Shown piece after piece: positions 35,613-44,742 of a DNA stretch of 64,000 bases. The DNA is from Chitinophagaceae bacterium. Its GTDB lineage: Bacteria; Bacteroidota; Bacteroidia; Chitinophagales; Chitinophagaceae. The stretch lies in NCBI GenBank assembly GCA_003168265.1, contig PMSV01000008.1:1-64000 (forward strand), written 5' to 3'. Each line of letters opens with the position of its first letter. The first letter of the stretch is position 1. The notes under the pieces are model-generated. The model made no database searches, was not told the origin of the DNA, and saw nothing but the letters and a program-made list of their open reading frames with translations. A program made the translations under genes and the position numbers.

Positions 35613-35900
35613 TTACCTCAGGTACTTATCATACCAGGCCAGGTATCTTTCGAAGCGATCTCTCTGATAGCTGGGAAGGCTGATTTCATGAAATTGTCCT
35701 GGATAGATGATCTGGCAGGTAGGAATCCCGGGGGTCCTGAGCGATTGGGACACCTGTTCGCTTCCGGCTGTCGGCACATTAAAGTCCTGTCCGCGCTGAA
35801 GAATAAAGTTGAAGTTTTTATCCTGTCGGCTTTGAGTAGGGGCCAGGATATCTTAAGATAGGTCTGGATGTTTTTCCAGGGGGCGGCCCGCATAGATCGT
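35613..35900 (-). pseudogene. frameshifted remnant of an S9 prolyl-oligopeptidase-type peptidase (C-terminus)
   Basis: Three minus-strand frames carry consecutive pieces of one S9 peptidase C-terminus. First YAGRPLEKHPDL (~35865-35900), then LKADRIKTSTLFF (~35790-35830), then RGQDFNVPTAGSEQ with IIYPGQFHEISLPSYQRDR and FERYLAWYDKYLR, ending at TAA 35615-35613. The catalytic Asp region (GQDFNVP) and His (GQFH) are still readable, but at least two frameshifts separate them and the Ser domain is gone. No intact reading frame covers it. Confidence 0.8.
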
Positions 35901-36043
35901 TTGGAATCTGTTTGGAAGAAAGAACAAAAGCTGATAAATAAAAAAACCTGTTAGCCGGAAAATTTCCTCACAATGAATTGGTTGGGTTATAAATGTATCG
36001 ACTTTTTCATAGGTTCTAAATAATTTTAACAAATAAAAACACA

Positions 36044-36053
36044 TTCGTACGAA
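36044..36053. promoter_or_regulatory. palindrome upstream of blaI-like gene
   Basis: TTCGTACGAA, a perfect 10-bp palindrome, about 21 nt before the ATG of the BlaI-like regulator. TACCTTTA at 36062-36069 is the nearest -7-like box. It is a candidate autoregulatory site. Confidence 0.4.
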
Positions 36054-36073
36054 ATATTTCCTACCTTTAGCTT

Positions 36074-36472
36074 ATGAAAGAGGATAAGAATGAAAAGAAG
36101 GCCGGGTTAGAGCCCACCAAATCGGAACTGGAAATTTTGCAAGTTCTGTGGAAGAACGGCCCTTCGACGGTCCGATTTGTGAATGACACCCTGAACGAAG
36201 AAAAAAGGGTTGTGCAATACACTTCCACATTGAAGCTTATGCAGATCATGGCCGAGAAAAGAATATTGAAAAGGGATGAGAGCAATATGAAGCATGTTTA
36301 TTTTCCGGCCGTGGAAGAAGAAAAGACAAAGAATTTTTTACTCGATCGTTTTGTCGATTCTCTTTTCGATGGTTCCCCAAGCAGCCTGATGATGCAGTTG
36401 CTCGGCAACCGGAAAACTTCCCGTAAAGAAATGGAGGCTATCCGGGAACTTTTGAAAAAATTTGAAAAATAA
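36074..36472 (+). CDS. BlaI/MecI/CopY family transcriptional regulator
   Basis: 132 residues. PTKSELEILQVLWKNGPSTV, followed by VVQYTSTLKLMQIMAEKRIL, is the winged-helix domain of BlaI. The C-terminal dimerisation helices include FLLDRFVDSLFDGSPSSLMM. BlaI repressors are cleaved or inactivated by the paired BlaR1/MecR1 protease. Here the M56 gene starts 13 nt downstream, as in that pairing. No beta-lactamase gene is nearby, so the regulated target is unknown. Confidence 0.92.
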   Translation: MKEDKNEKKAGLEPTKSELEILQVLWKNGPSTVRFVNDTLNEEKRVVQYTSTLKLMQIMAEKRILKRDESNMKHVYFPAVEEEKTKNFLLDRFVDSLFDGSPSSLMMQLLGNRKTSRKEMEAIRELLKKFEK

Positions 36473-36485
36473 TTCTTCATAAAAA

Positions 36486-38531
36486 ATGCTGGGTATGCAT
36501 TCACTTAATGAAAACCTTATCCGGGCTATTTGCTGGACTCTCATAAATTCGTTCTGGCAGGGACTGTTGCTTGCCTTCTTCGCAGCATTAATGTTTTTTT
36601 TGACACGTAGGACGGATTCCCTGAAGCGATATATGTTTTTAATGGCATTTTTCCTGCTTTTCCTTGCAGGAACGGGCTTTAGCTTTTATCATTCCTATTT
36701 CCAGGGAACGGAGATCAGTCAGCATGTTAATTCATCGAATGCCTTTGTTGGAGCTTCAAAAGAACCCTTCGCAGGCAATGGTTTGGAACTTAGTATAGTG
36801 AACAAAGACTTTGCGGAGGATTTCATTGAATTCATGAACAGCAATGCGCTATTGGTAGTTCAGATATGGTCATGGATCATTGCCCTTCTTTGGCTGCGTA
36901 TGATTACTCATGCATTGTATGCAAGGAGCCTGAGAAGAAGGGGAATCCTGGATGCTCCTCCTGAATGGATGGAAACCCTGAATCAAATGTGCATTCAGCT
37001 TGGAATAAGCAAGAAGGTCCTTCTGATGGAATCTAAAAGAGTGAGCATGCCGTTAATGGTCGGCTATTTCAAGCCCGTCATTTTATTTCCGGTCAGCCTG
37101 ATTTCCCAACTGCCTCCCTGTCAGATAGAAGCGGTCCTGCTACATGAACTTGCCCATATACTCAGAAAGGATTATCTCGTGAACCAATTGCAGCAGGTGG
37201 CGGAGATGATCTTTTTCTTTAACCCTGGCCTGCTATGGGTTTCATCGCTAATGAGAGATGAAAGGGAGCATTGCTGCGATGAACTGGCGATCAGGCAGAC
37301 TGGTAACAGGAAGGAATATGTGCATGCATTGATCAGTTTCCAGGAATACAGGATATCGGCTTATCCTGCACAGGCGCTTTATTTCCCGGGTAGAAAATTC
37401 CAGCTTTTAAGCAGGGTGCAAAGAATACTCACAAATCAAAATAAAACACTTAATCATATGGAAAAAGTCACACTCAGCCTGGCAATCTTGTTTGCCGTAT
37501 TCATGGGATTCGCTTTTAACCGGACTGATGCGAAGCAGCAGGACGGCCATAAGAAAAATCAAAACCTCCCCATAGTGGCTTTCATGAAAGACACCGTTCC
37601 GGATGAAAAGGAACAGGATAGTGTCATTCGTTTAATAAAGACAAATATCGATGGCAAGAAATACCGGATTCGGGAAGTGAACGGGGAAGTGACTGAAATC
37701 TATATAAATGGGGAAAAGGTCCCCAATGAGAAATTTGGCGAATACAAGGAAATCCTGGAAAGCCAAAAGAGGGAACTGATGGAAAAGGAAATGAAAGTAA
37801 GGGAGGATGAGCTTGAAATCAGGGCCGATCAGACGAAACTCCTCGCTGAAGATAAATTGAAAATGCTGAAGGATACGGAGGAAATGAAAATAAAGAAGCT
37901 GGAAATGAATGAAGATCAACAGAAGAAAATGGAAAAAAAAGCGCTGGCGGAAAATCAGAATTTGATGCAAGATAAGATCCTGGAACAGGAATTACTGGCT
38001 AAGAAATTTGCGGAAGATGCTGCCAAAAGCAATTTGATGAGTTCTTCTGAAATGCTAAAGGATGAAATGGCGGCCTTGCAAAGGGCAGAGGCAGAACTTA
38101 AGCAGGAGTCTGTCCAATTGAATTCAGGATTATCGGGCAAGAACCTGGAAGAATTGAAAAAATCGGAAGCGGAAATAGATGAAAAGAGGGAGATGATGAA
38201 TAAAAAAATGGAGGAAATAGAAATGCGGTTGGCTGAAAGACAAGTGAAAGATGCAGGAAAATTGAATAACCCGGAAGAATCAAGAGATAATGATTTTGTG
38301 AGCTGGCCGCTGAGTTTTGTGATCGACGATCTTTTATCTCAGGGAATTATTCAATCAAGGGAAAACATTGATTTGATCCTGAACAAGAAGATGCTGAAAG
38401 TAAATGGGATCGTTCAACCGGAAGCCTTGCACCAGGAATATGTAAAAAAATACCTGAAGAACCTTAAGAATCATGTGATCTATTCAAGACATGGACTTTC
38501 CATCAGCAGTGATATCCGTAATGGTAATTAA
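36486..38531 (+). CDS. BlaR1-like M56 membrane metallopeptidase with long coiled coil
   Basis: 681 residues. Membrane segments lie at about 15-38, 46-65, 121-140 and 329-345. The cytoplasmic zinc peptidase loop holds HELAH (H220-H224) and RDEREHCCDELA (near 258-267), the M56 ligands. After the last helix there is no penicillin-binding sensor domain. Instead there is a charged Glu/Lys/Met coiled coil (about 415-595) and a C-terminal region of ~75 residues (WPLSFVIDDLLSQGII, NKKMLKVNGIVQPEALHQEY). A start at 36495 is also possible. It is likely the partner of the BlaI-like regulator. Confidence 0.9.
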   Translation: MLGMHSLNENLIRAICWTLINSFWQGLLLAFFAALMFFLTRRTDSLKRYMFLMAFFLLFLAGTGFSFYHSYFQGTEISQHVNSSNAFVGASKEPFAGNGLELSIVNKDFAEDFIEFMNSNALLVVQIWSWIIALLWLRMITHALYARSLRRRGILDAPPEWMETLNQMCIQLGISKKVLLMESKRVSMPLMVGYFKPVILFPVSLISQLPPCQIEAVLLHELAHILRKDYLVNQLQQVAEMIFFFNPGLLWVSSLMRDEREHCCDELAIRQTGNRKEYVHALISFQEYRISAYPAQALYFPGRKFQLLSRVQRILTNQNKTLNHMEKVTLSLAILFAVFMGFAFNRTDAKQQDGHKKNQNLPIVAFMKDTVPDEKEQDSVIRLIKTNIDGKKYRIREVNGEVTEIYINGEKVPNEKFGEYKEILESQKRELMEKEMKVREDELEIRADQTKLLAEDKLKMLKDTEEMKIKKLEMNEDQQKKMEKKALAENQNLMQDKILEQELLAKKFAEDAAKSNLMSSSEMLKDEMAALQRAEAELKQESVQLNSGLSGKNLEELKKSEAEIDEKREMMNKKMEEIEMRLAERQVKDAGKLNNPEESRDNDFVSWPLSFVIDDLLSQGIIQSRENIDLILNKKMLKVNGIVQPEALHQEYVKKYLKNLKNHVIYSRHGLSISSDIRNGN

Positions 38532-38585
38532 AAAACCGCGGGCATGGCTCAGGGGCTTAGAATTAGGGAAAGGATTGACTAAGTT

Positions 38586-41081
38586 TCAGATTTTGATATT
38601 GATAGCGAACATAAAATTGGTACCAGCCATAGGAAAGAGGAAATTCTCCGTCACTTCCTGACCACCCAAAATATAACTATAGGTATAACCATTGGGCTCA
38701 TATTTTTCGTTGAAGACATTGTTTAACTGAAAGATAAGGTTGGCTTCTTTGATCTGAGGGAACTTGAGCCTGTACATGAGCCGCAGGTTTTCTAGGAAAT
38801 AACCGGGCAGGGAACGGTAGGCGATTTGTGCATTATCCAAATATTCCATACTGACATATTTACTGATCAGGCTGATGGAACTATTCTTATAAGGAAGAAT
38901 ATTTAGGGTTGCTCCTCCGACAACACTTGGCGAGAAAGCAATATCAGTGAGTTTGTATGAATGGCTGACCTGGCCGCCGGTATCATAATTGTCAATGTAT
39001 TCTGTATAGTTTTTCACTTTATTGCGGCTGATGGTGAGATTTCCTTCTGCATTGAACCAGTCGGTTAGCTTAATATTTCCCTGGAGCTCGATTCCGAGCC
39101 GGTAGCTGTTCGGAATATTGATTCGGGTGTATTCACCGACATAATTGATCTGTCCATTAAGCACTAGTTGATTATGGTATAGCATATAGTACCCGGTCGC
39201 GCTCCAGGAGGAGCGCGAATCCTTACGGCCGAAGTTTAATTCGAAATCATTTAATGCTTCCGGACTGGGTTTGTCAATGGGACTCGTCTCGAAATCATTC
39301 CGGTCGGGCTCATGGTTGGCAAGCGAATAGGAGAAATAATTGTTCCAACCGTCGGCGGTATAACTGATGCCAACCTTAGGATTAAAGAAATTATAGGTTG
39401 TATTTACAAACAAAGCAGTGTCGTCATCGAATCCATCAATATGGTAAACAATTTTCCTCCATTGCATGTCCGCAAAAAGGGTCCATTTTTCGTTTATGGC
39501 CTGCTGCCATTTAGCGTAGATATTGAAATCCGTCTTATAGGCGGGTTCGTAGTACCAACGGTAATCCGGCGGCACAGCACCATTGGCGGCCCAGGTGATA
39601 TATCCATAATGCCACCCGATATACTTGTCCCATCCTCCGCCGAAAGTTAGCTGGGTGCCCTTTTCTTTGTATTGGAGAGAAAAAATTGTCCCGTAGAAAT
39701 AGTTATTCAACCAAAGCTGACGGATCAGGTCGGTACTCTGGAAAGTATCGGTTCCTATAACCGGATTGGGAAGACTGTAAACCGAGTATTTCGCATTGGC
39801 AGAATCTCCCTGGTCATGGTATTCTTCATAATACCCGTAGCCCCTGGTATAGAAGCCGGCGATATTCATTGAGAAGCGTTTATCGAATTCATGGTTGAAG
39901 AAGAGCTGGTAATGATTTTGCCAGTAATTGTCTGTTTGGTTGGGATAGGTAAAATAATTGTAGGTCCGGTTATTGGAATTGAACAAATTGAGCGAGTCGG
40001 ATTTATTGAAATAGAGCGAACCGATATTGTCGTCATAGTGTTTTTGGAGAGAGGCCTGGTTGCCATAGAGTTTTGCCTCGGGTATGCCGTTCCAGGCCTG
40101 GTAGGTGACCTCCTTCCCCTGAATGACATTTAAACGGATCTGGGTTTTTTTGGAATAATAAGCAGCGGACAGATAGAGGGATTTCAGGTTGCTGGTAGCT
40201 CTGTCGATATAGCCATCGCTTGTGATCTCAGATACCCTGGCATCTATGGTGAAATGACCGTTGATCAGGCCGGAGCCGACTTTCACCGTATTTTTCCATG
40301 TGTAAAAGGAACCAAAACTATTGTTTATCTCCGCATAGGGTTTTTCATTGAACTCATTGGTAGAGAAGTTGATAGTGGCCCCAAATGCTCCCGCGCCATT
40401 GGAACTGGTACCTACTCCCCGCTGTATCTGGATGCTGTTGACGGAGGAGGCGAAATCGGGCAGGTCGACAAAATAAAGGGACTGTTCTTCTGCGTCATTA
40501 TAAGGGATCCCATTGAGAGTCATGTTGATACGGGAATCGTCTGTGCCTCGGATATAGATCGCGGTGTATCCGACCCCGTTTCCTGCATCCGAATTAATGA
40601 CCACAGAAGGCGTCTGGTCCAGGATGAAGGGAAGGTCCTGTCCCAGGTTATTTTCTTCAATATAATCTTTTGATAAATTGGTCTGGGTAAAAGGGGCTTT
40701 TTCTCCCGCGCGCAGTGCCCGGACTTCCACAGGTTGCAGATAAAGTTTAACGGGGCTAAGGCGAATTTCGAGGCTGATTCCGTTAAACTCTACAAGTGTA
40801 TCCAGGCTTCGGTATCCTACGCTGGAAATGCGCAGGTGGTAATTGCCAGGAGCGGTTTTTCTGAATTCAAATTGCCCCGCCTCATTAGTGGTTACCCCCC
40901 GGCTCATTGTGCCGGATTGAAATGAACTGGTTTTATTTTGTTGTGATTCGGTCAGGAGGATAGAAGCCCCTGGAATGGGCATTTCGCTAAGCGCGTCCAT
41001 GATTTTTCCGTGCAGGGTATTTTGGGAATTAACATTCAAAATCAATGTGCTGCAAAGGAGGCAGATAAACAGTTTCTTCAT
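38586..41081 (-). CDS. TonB-dependent receptor, probable thiamin uptake (TPP-riboswitch controlled)
   Basis: 831 residues with signal peptide (KKLFICLLCSTLILNVNSQ). A carboxypeptidase-like regulatory domain (~22-110, LHGKIMDALSEMPIPGASIL) is followed by the plug (IRGTDDSRINMTLNGIPYND, RGVGTSSNGAGAFGATINFS) and the 22-strand barrel, with an aromatic C-terminal strand. Such receptors take up large or scarce substrates with TonB energy. The TPP riboswitch in its 5' leader indicates thiamin or a thiamin precursor, but other substrates are not excluded. It is monocistronic as far as seen. Confidence 0.92.
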   Translation of the reverse strand: MKKLFICLLCSTLILNVNSQNTLHGKIMDALSEMPIPGASILLTESQQNKTSSFQSGTMSRGVTTNEAGQFEFRKTAPGNYHLRISSVGYRSLDTLVEFNGISLEIRLSPVKLYLQPVEVRALRAGEKAPFTQTNLSKDYIEENNLGQDLPFILDQTPSVVINSDAGNGVGYTAIYIRGTDDSRINMTLNGIPYNDAEEQSLYFVDLPDFASSVNSIQIQRGVGTSSNGAGAFGATINFSTNEFNEKPYAEINNSFGSFYTWKNTVKVGSGLINGHFTIDARVSEITSDGYIDRATSNLKSLYLSAAYYSKKTQIRLNVIQGKEVTYQAWNGIPEAKLYGNQASLQKHYDDNIGSLYFNKSDSLNLFNSNNRTYNYFTYPNQTDNYWQNHYQLFFNHEFDKRFSMNIAGFYTRGYGYYEEYHDQGDSANAKYSVYSLPNPVIGTDTFQSTDLIRQLWLNNYFYGTIFSLQYKEKGTQLTFGGGWDKYIGWHYGYITWAANGAVPPDYRWYYEPAYKTDFNIYAKWQQAINEKWTLFADMQWRKIVYHIDGFDDDTALFVNTTYNFFNPKVGISYTADGWNNYFSYSLANHEPDRNDFETSPIDKPSPEALNDFELNFGRKDSRSSWSATGYYMLYHNQLVLNGQINYVGEYTRINIPNSYRLGIELQGNIKLTDWFNAEGNLTISRNKVKNYTEYIDNYDTGGQVSHSYKLTDIAFSPSVVGGATLNILPYKNSSISLISKYVSMEYLDNAQIAYRSLPGYFLENLRLMYRLKFPQIKEANLIFQLNNVFNEKYEPNGYTYSYILGGQEVTENFLFPMAGTNFMFAINIKI

Positions 41082-41160
41082 TTTTAATTTTTTTAACTTA
41101 ATTCTTAAAAATGGGAATGTCTGCGGTCCTAAGAAAGTAGTTATCTAAAAATAGAATAGA

Positions 41161-41260
41161 ATCACCTTCCCTGCGCAGGCATTACCCTGTTCAGGTTCTA
41201 CGGGTATCATCTCAGCCTTTGATCTGTTCAATTAACCAGTCAAAAGCACCCCGAGGAATC
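41161..41260 (-). ncRNA. TPP riboswitch (THI element)
   Basis: On the minus strand the conserved THI-box order is visible: CTCGGGGTGC, then GGCTGAGATGATACCC, GAACCTGAACAGGGTAATGCC and the closing CTGCGCAGGGA. This is the thi-box core that binds thiamin pyrophosphate (pyrimidine-sensor and pyrophosphate-sensor helices). It lies ~80 nt before the start of the TonB receptor gene and presumably shuts it off when TPP is high. Ends are approximate. Confidence 0.93.
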
Positions 41261-41394
41261 TGATTTCAAGTGTAAAATTAGGGAAAAATAAAATTGTTGT
41301 AACTTTTGGATACAGCGATTCGTCTATTTAGTGGAGTTGGGCACGACCCATGCAACATTTTTGCCTGGGCACCGACTTTAGTAAAACTGCAATT

Positions 41395-42114
41395 ATGAAG
41401 AAATTAATCATTTTTTCCCTGGCTCTGCTTGGCTTTCTTTCTTCCTACTCCCAAGACAATGAGTATATCCATGATGCAAATGCGCAAAAGCGGGAAGCTT
41501 CGGGCTTTCATGCGATACATGTTTCTGGTGGAATCGATCTTTATCTCAGCCAGGGACCGGAAGCTGTCGCTGTGAGTGCGTCACATAAAGAGGACAGGGA
41601 CAGGATCAAAACAGTGATAGTGAATGGGGTACTCATGATTTATATGGAGTATGAATATGGGTTTAATTTAAGCTGGCATGAACGGAAGCTGAAGGCTTAT
41701 GTTTCTGTTGAAAACCTGGATGCGCTTGAGGCTTCCGGCGGCTCAGATGTTTATACCCGCGCAATCTTGAAAACCGGTAAACTGGACCTTCATCTTTCCG
41801 GCGGGAGCGACTTTAAGGGAGAACTGAATGGCAATGAGTTGTACCTGCATCAAAGCGGAGGCAGTGAGGTGCATATCGGAGGCTCTGTGGCCAATTTGCA
41901 TATTGAGGCCAGTGGCGGAAGCGATTTTCACGGATATGAATTGCATACCGACATTTGCGATATCGATGCGAGCGGTGGAAGCGATATGCAGGTTTCAGTA
42001 AATAAGGAGCTAAATGTATCAGCCAGCGGAGGTTGTGATATTTACTATAAGGGAAATGCCGTGCTGCACCAAACGAGCACAAGCGGTTCCTCCAGTATTT
42101 CAAAAAAAGGCTGA
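41395..42114 (+). CDS. DUF2807 (head GIN) exported protein, paralogue 1
   Basis: 239 residues from ATG 41395 (the frame opens at 41350). A signal peptide (KKLIIFSLALLGFLSSYS) precedes a mature domain of the DUF2807 type. It starts FHAIHVSGGIDLYLSQG, then VAVSAS and LKAYVSVENLDALEASGG, and continues as a repeat in which each turn carries SGGSD (e.g. LSGGSDFKGEL, ASGGSDFHGYEL). The repeats suggest a beta-helix. Function unknown. It is the first of three tandem paralogues (20 nt to the next). Confidence 0.88.
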   Translation: MKKLIIFSLALLGFLSSYSQDNEYIHDANAQKREASGFHAIHVSGGIDLYLSQGPEAVAVSASHKEDRDRIKTVIVNGVLMIYMEYEYGFNLSWHERKLKAYVSVENLDALEASGGSDVYTRAILKTGKLDLHLSGGSDFKGELNGNELYLHQSGGSEVHIGGSVANLHIEASGGSDFHGYELHTDICDIDASGGSDMQVSVNKELNVSASGGCDIYYKGNAVLHQTSTSGSSSISKKG

Positions 42115-42133
42115 TCGATCCTAATTCAATTAT

Positions 42134-42862
42134 ATGAAAAAAACTATTCTGCTCATTTGCACTTGCTTATGTGTCTACCTGCTTTCGGCACAGGAAAAAA
42201 TTGTCAATGATTCCAGGGCGCAACTGAGGGATGTGGGATCTTTTCACGGAATTCATGTGGCTACAGGCATCCAGCTTTACCTGACCCAGGGCATTGAGGA
42301 AAAGGTTGCCGTCAGCGCGGATACGAAGGAAAGCAGGGATCGCATCATCTCGGAAGTGGAAGACGGAGTCCTGCATATTTATTTTGATTACAAGAAGGAT
42401 TTGTTCTCCTCAGACCAGAAAAATCGCAATCTGAGAGCCTATGTTTCCTGTAAAATGATCGATCAACTGGAAGCCAGTTCCGGAGCTCAGGTGGAGCTGG
42501 AAGGAACGGTTCATTCGACAGACATGAAAATGGTCTTTTCAAGCGGGGCAGCATGCAAAGGGGCGATCAGTGTGAAGCAGGTTCAGATCAGTCAGAGCAG
42601 CGGGGCGCAAACTGTGTTTTCAGGAGAAGCGGAAAATATAATAGCCAGAGCCAGCAGTGGCAGCCAGATCGATGCGACAGAACTGGTCGCTGCAGAAGGG
42701 GATGCCCATGCAAGCAGCGGAGGCCGGATCAGTCTTCGTATATCCAAGAGCCTGGTGGCGTCGGCTCATAGCGGCGGAGATATTTCTTATGCCAGCGATG
42801 ATGCACAGCATCCTTCTATTACCATCAATACTTCGAGTGGAGGGCAGGTATCAAGGAAGTAG
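42134..42862 (+). CDS. DUF2807 (head GIN) exported protein, paralogue 2
   Basis: 242 residues with signal peptide (ILLICTCLCVYLLSAQ). FHGIHVATGIQLYLTQG, then KVAVSADTKESRDRI and LRAYVSCKMIDQLEASSG, aligns to paralogue 1, but the repeat motif is SSGAQ/SSGSQ/SSGGR. It is 20 nt downstream of paralogue 1; its stop shares a base with a GTG that opens the paralogue 3 frame. Function unknown. Confidence 0.88.
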   Translation: MKKTILLICTCLCVYLLSAQEKIVNDSRAQLRDVGSFHGIHVATGIQLYLTQGIEEKVAVSADTKESRDRIISEVEDGVLHIYFDYKKDLFSSDQKNRNLRAYVSCKMIDQLEASSGAQVELEGTVHSTDMKMVFSSGAACKGAISVKQVQISQSSGAQTVFSGEAENIIARASSGSQIDATELVAAEGDAHASSGGRISLRISKSLVASAHSGGDISYASDDAQHPSITINTSSGGQVSRK

Positions 42863-42879
42863 TGAATAGAATATATATT

Positions 42880-43599
42880 ATGAAGAAGATTCTCTTATCC
42901 ATTGCCGTCATTCTGTTTGCAAGATGGGCTCAGGCCCAGGAAGTGATTCAGGATCCCAATGCCGAACCCAGAAGGCTGTCGGAAGGTTTTCACGCTATCC
43001 AGGTTTCCAATGCCATTGATCTCTACCTGAGTCAGGGGAATGTGGAATCGGTTGCCGTCAGTGCCTCGGATAAAAAAATCATTCCCCGTATTACGACTGT
43101 GGTCAGAAATGGGGTACTCATCATACGTTTTGTCAACACAGGTTCCATAATTTGGAATATGGGAAACAAGAAACTTAAAGCCTATGTTTCATTCAAGCGG
43201 ATCGACAAGCTATCCGCTTCCGGAGCCAGCGATATCGACATTCAGGGATCCATCAATTCTGAAAAGCTGGATATTGACCTTAGTGGAGCGAGCGATCTGA
43301 AAGGGACTCTTGATGTTGGTGAGCTTAGGATGGACCAGTCAGGCGCCTCCGATGCCAGCATCAATGGAAAAGCTAATATGATCAATTTGATTCTAAGCGG
43401 AGCAAGTGAAATCAAAGGCTATGACCTTGTGGTTGATAATTGCACCATAAATGCTTCGGGCGCCTCAGATGCCCACCTGACGGTCAACAAGGAAATAAAT
43501 GTCCATGCTTCGGGTGCAAGCGATGTTTATTACAAGGGGGATGCCGTGATAAGGGACAACCATAGCAGCGGTTCAAGCACTGTGTCGAGAAAGGGTTGA
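42880..43599 (+). CDS. DUF2807 (head GIN) exported protein, paralogue 3
   Basis: 239 residues from ATG 42880 (an upstream GTG at 42862 is in frame but unlikely). It has a signal peptide (KKILLSIAVILFARWAQAQ). FHAIQVSNAIDLYLSQG, LKAYVSFKRIDKLSASGA and repeats with SGASD (SGASDIDIQG, SGASDLKGTL, SGASDASING). A strong terminator at 43634-43658 ends the three-gene set. Function unknown. Confidence 0.88.
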   Translation: MKKILLSIAVILFARWAQAQEVIQDPNAEPRRLSEGFHAIQVSNAIDLYLSQGNVESVAVSASDKKIIPRITTVVRNGVLIIRFVNTGSIIWNMGNKKLKAYVSFKRIDKLSASGASDIDIQGSINSEKLDIDLSGASDLKGTLDVGELRMDQSGASDASINGKANMINLILSGASEIKGYDLVVDNCTINASGASDAHLTVNKEINVHASGASDVYYKGDAVIRDNHSSGSSTVSRKG

Positions 43600-43633
43600 G
43601 GTGGACAGAACTACTGATTATAAATGAAAAAGA

Positions 43634-43658
43634 CTGTCCGGGTGGACAGCCTTTTTTT
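43634..43658 (+). terminator. intrinsic terminator after the DUF2807 cluster
   Basis: CTGTCC (43634-43639), GGGT loop, GGACAG (43644-43649), then CC and seven T. Confidence 0.85.
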
Positions 43659-43721
43659 AACTTTTTCTTCTAATTTTTACTTTTAACTTTTTCTTTTAAT
43701 TTTTTCAACTGATAGATTCTG

Positions 43722-43793
<72 letters not shown>

Positions 43794-43803
43794 ATATGGG
43801 CTG

Positions 43804-43835
43804 CAAATCTACGGTGCAATCTTATAACAGCCAAA
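43804..43835 (-). promoter_or_regulatory. promoter of tRNA-fMet
   Basis: On the minus strand, TTTG (43835-43832), 20 nt, then TAGATTTG (43811-43804). The -7 box ends 11 nt before the tRNA 5' end (43793), so the start is only a few bases upstream of the mature tRNA. Confidence 0.8.
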
Positions 43836-43860
43836 CATTTTCTTCTACCTTTACGGGCTT

Positions 43861-44727
43861 ATGAAAGCAGGTTTTGTTGGGATATTCGGCAAACCAAATG
43901 CGGGGAAGAGCACCCTGCTCAACGCCTTGATGGGAGAAACCCTGGCTGCCGTTTCACACAAAGTGCAGACGACCAGGCACAGGATCAAGGGAATATTGAA
44001 TGGTAAAGACTCCCAGATTGTCTTTTCTGACACACCGGGGATCATCGAGCCCAAATATAGATTGCATGAGCGCATGATGATGGCCGTGAAGTCGGCCCTG
44101 GAAGACGCCGATCTTGCCCTTTTGATCCTCGACATCAGGGACGACTGGGGACAAAACGATGAATTGTTCAAGGCGCTCGATCTCAGAGTCCCGGCCCTTG
44201 TGGTCCTGAATAAGACAGATAAGGTTGAATCGGAAAAACTGGATGGGGCCAAAGAATTCTTCAAGTCCCAACCTTATTGCCGGGGACTGATCGAGATCTC
44301 AGCCTTAAAAGGAAAAAACCTGGACAGGCTGGTGGAATTGATCCTCGGTTTTCTGCCCGAAGGGGTTCCTTTTTACGATGGTGAGGAAATAAGCGATCTT
44401 TCCACCCGGTTTTTTGTTTCAGAAATCATCCGGGCCAGGATTTATGATTTCTATGCGGAGGAAATACCTTATCATTCCACTGTCCTGATCAGGGAATTTA
44501 AAGAAAAAGAGAGCCTTACCAAGATTGCCGCCGATATTGTTGTGCAGCGCGAGACACAAAAGGGCATCATATTGGGTGAGGGAGGGAGAAGCATAAAAAA
44601 GCTCGGCACAGAATCCCGTAAAGAAATAGAAAAGTTCCTGGGAGTAAAGGTTTTCCTGGAACTTTTCGTGAAACTAAGGCCCCATTGGAGGGAAGACGAT
44701 TTGTATTTGAAGGAGTACGGGTATTAA
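43861..44727 (+). CDS. era: GTPase Era
   Basis: 288 residues. Era is a GTPase that binds 16S rRNA and helps 30S maturation. The G domain has FGKPNAGKSTLLNALMGE (G1), FSDTPGIIEP (G3) and NKTDK (G4). The KH domain has IVVQRETQKGIILGEGG and RSIKKLGTESRKEIEKFLG, and the end LFVKLRPHWREDDL is typical. It is followed by der after 15 nt, so the two are likely one operon. Confidence 0.96.
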   Translation: MKAGFVGIFGKPNAGKSTLLNALMGETLAAVSHKVQTTRHRIKGILNGKDSQIVFSDTPGIIEPKYRLHERMMMAVKSALEDADLALLILDIRDDWGQNDELFKALDLRVPALVVLNKTDKVESEKLDGAKEFFKSQPYCRGLIEISALKGKNLDRLVELILGFLPEGVPFYDGEEISDLSTRFFVSEIIRARIYDFYAEEIPYHSTVLIREFKEKESLTKIAADIVVQRETQKGIILGEGGRSIKKLGTESRKEIEKFLGVKVFLELFVKLRPHWREDDLYLKEYGY

Positions 44728-44742
44728 AAATAAATTAGAATT

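Noticed and set aside
35618-35893. 91-residue minus-strand ORF taken as a gene
   Set aside because: It is one frame of the broken S9 peptidase; the family signature continues in two other frames.
41743-43599. Regular spaced repeats in the DUF2807 genes as a CRISPR-like array
   Set aside because: The repeats are in-frame codons for SGGSD/SGASD with coding divergence; no constant DNA repeat or unique spacers are present.
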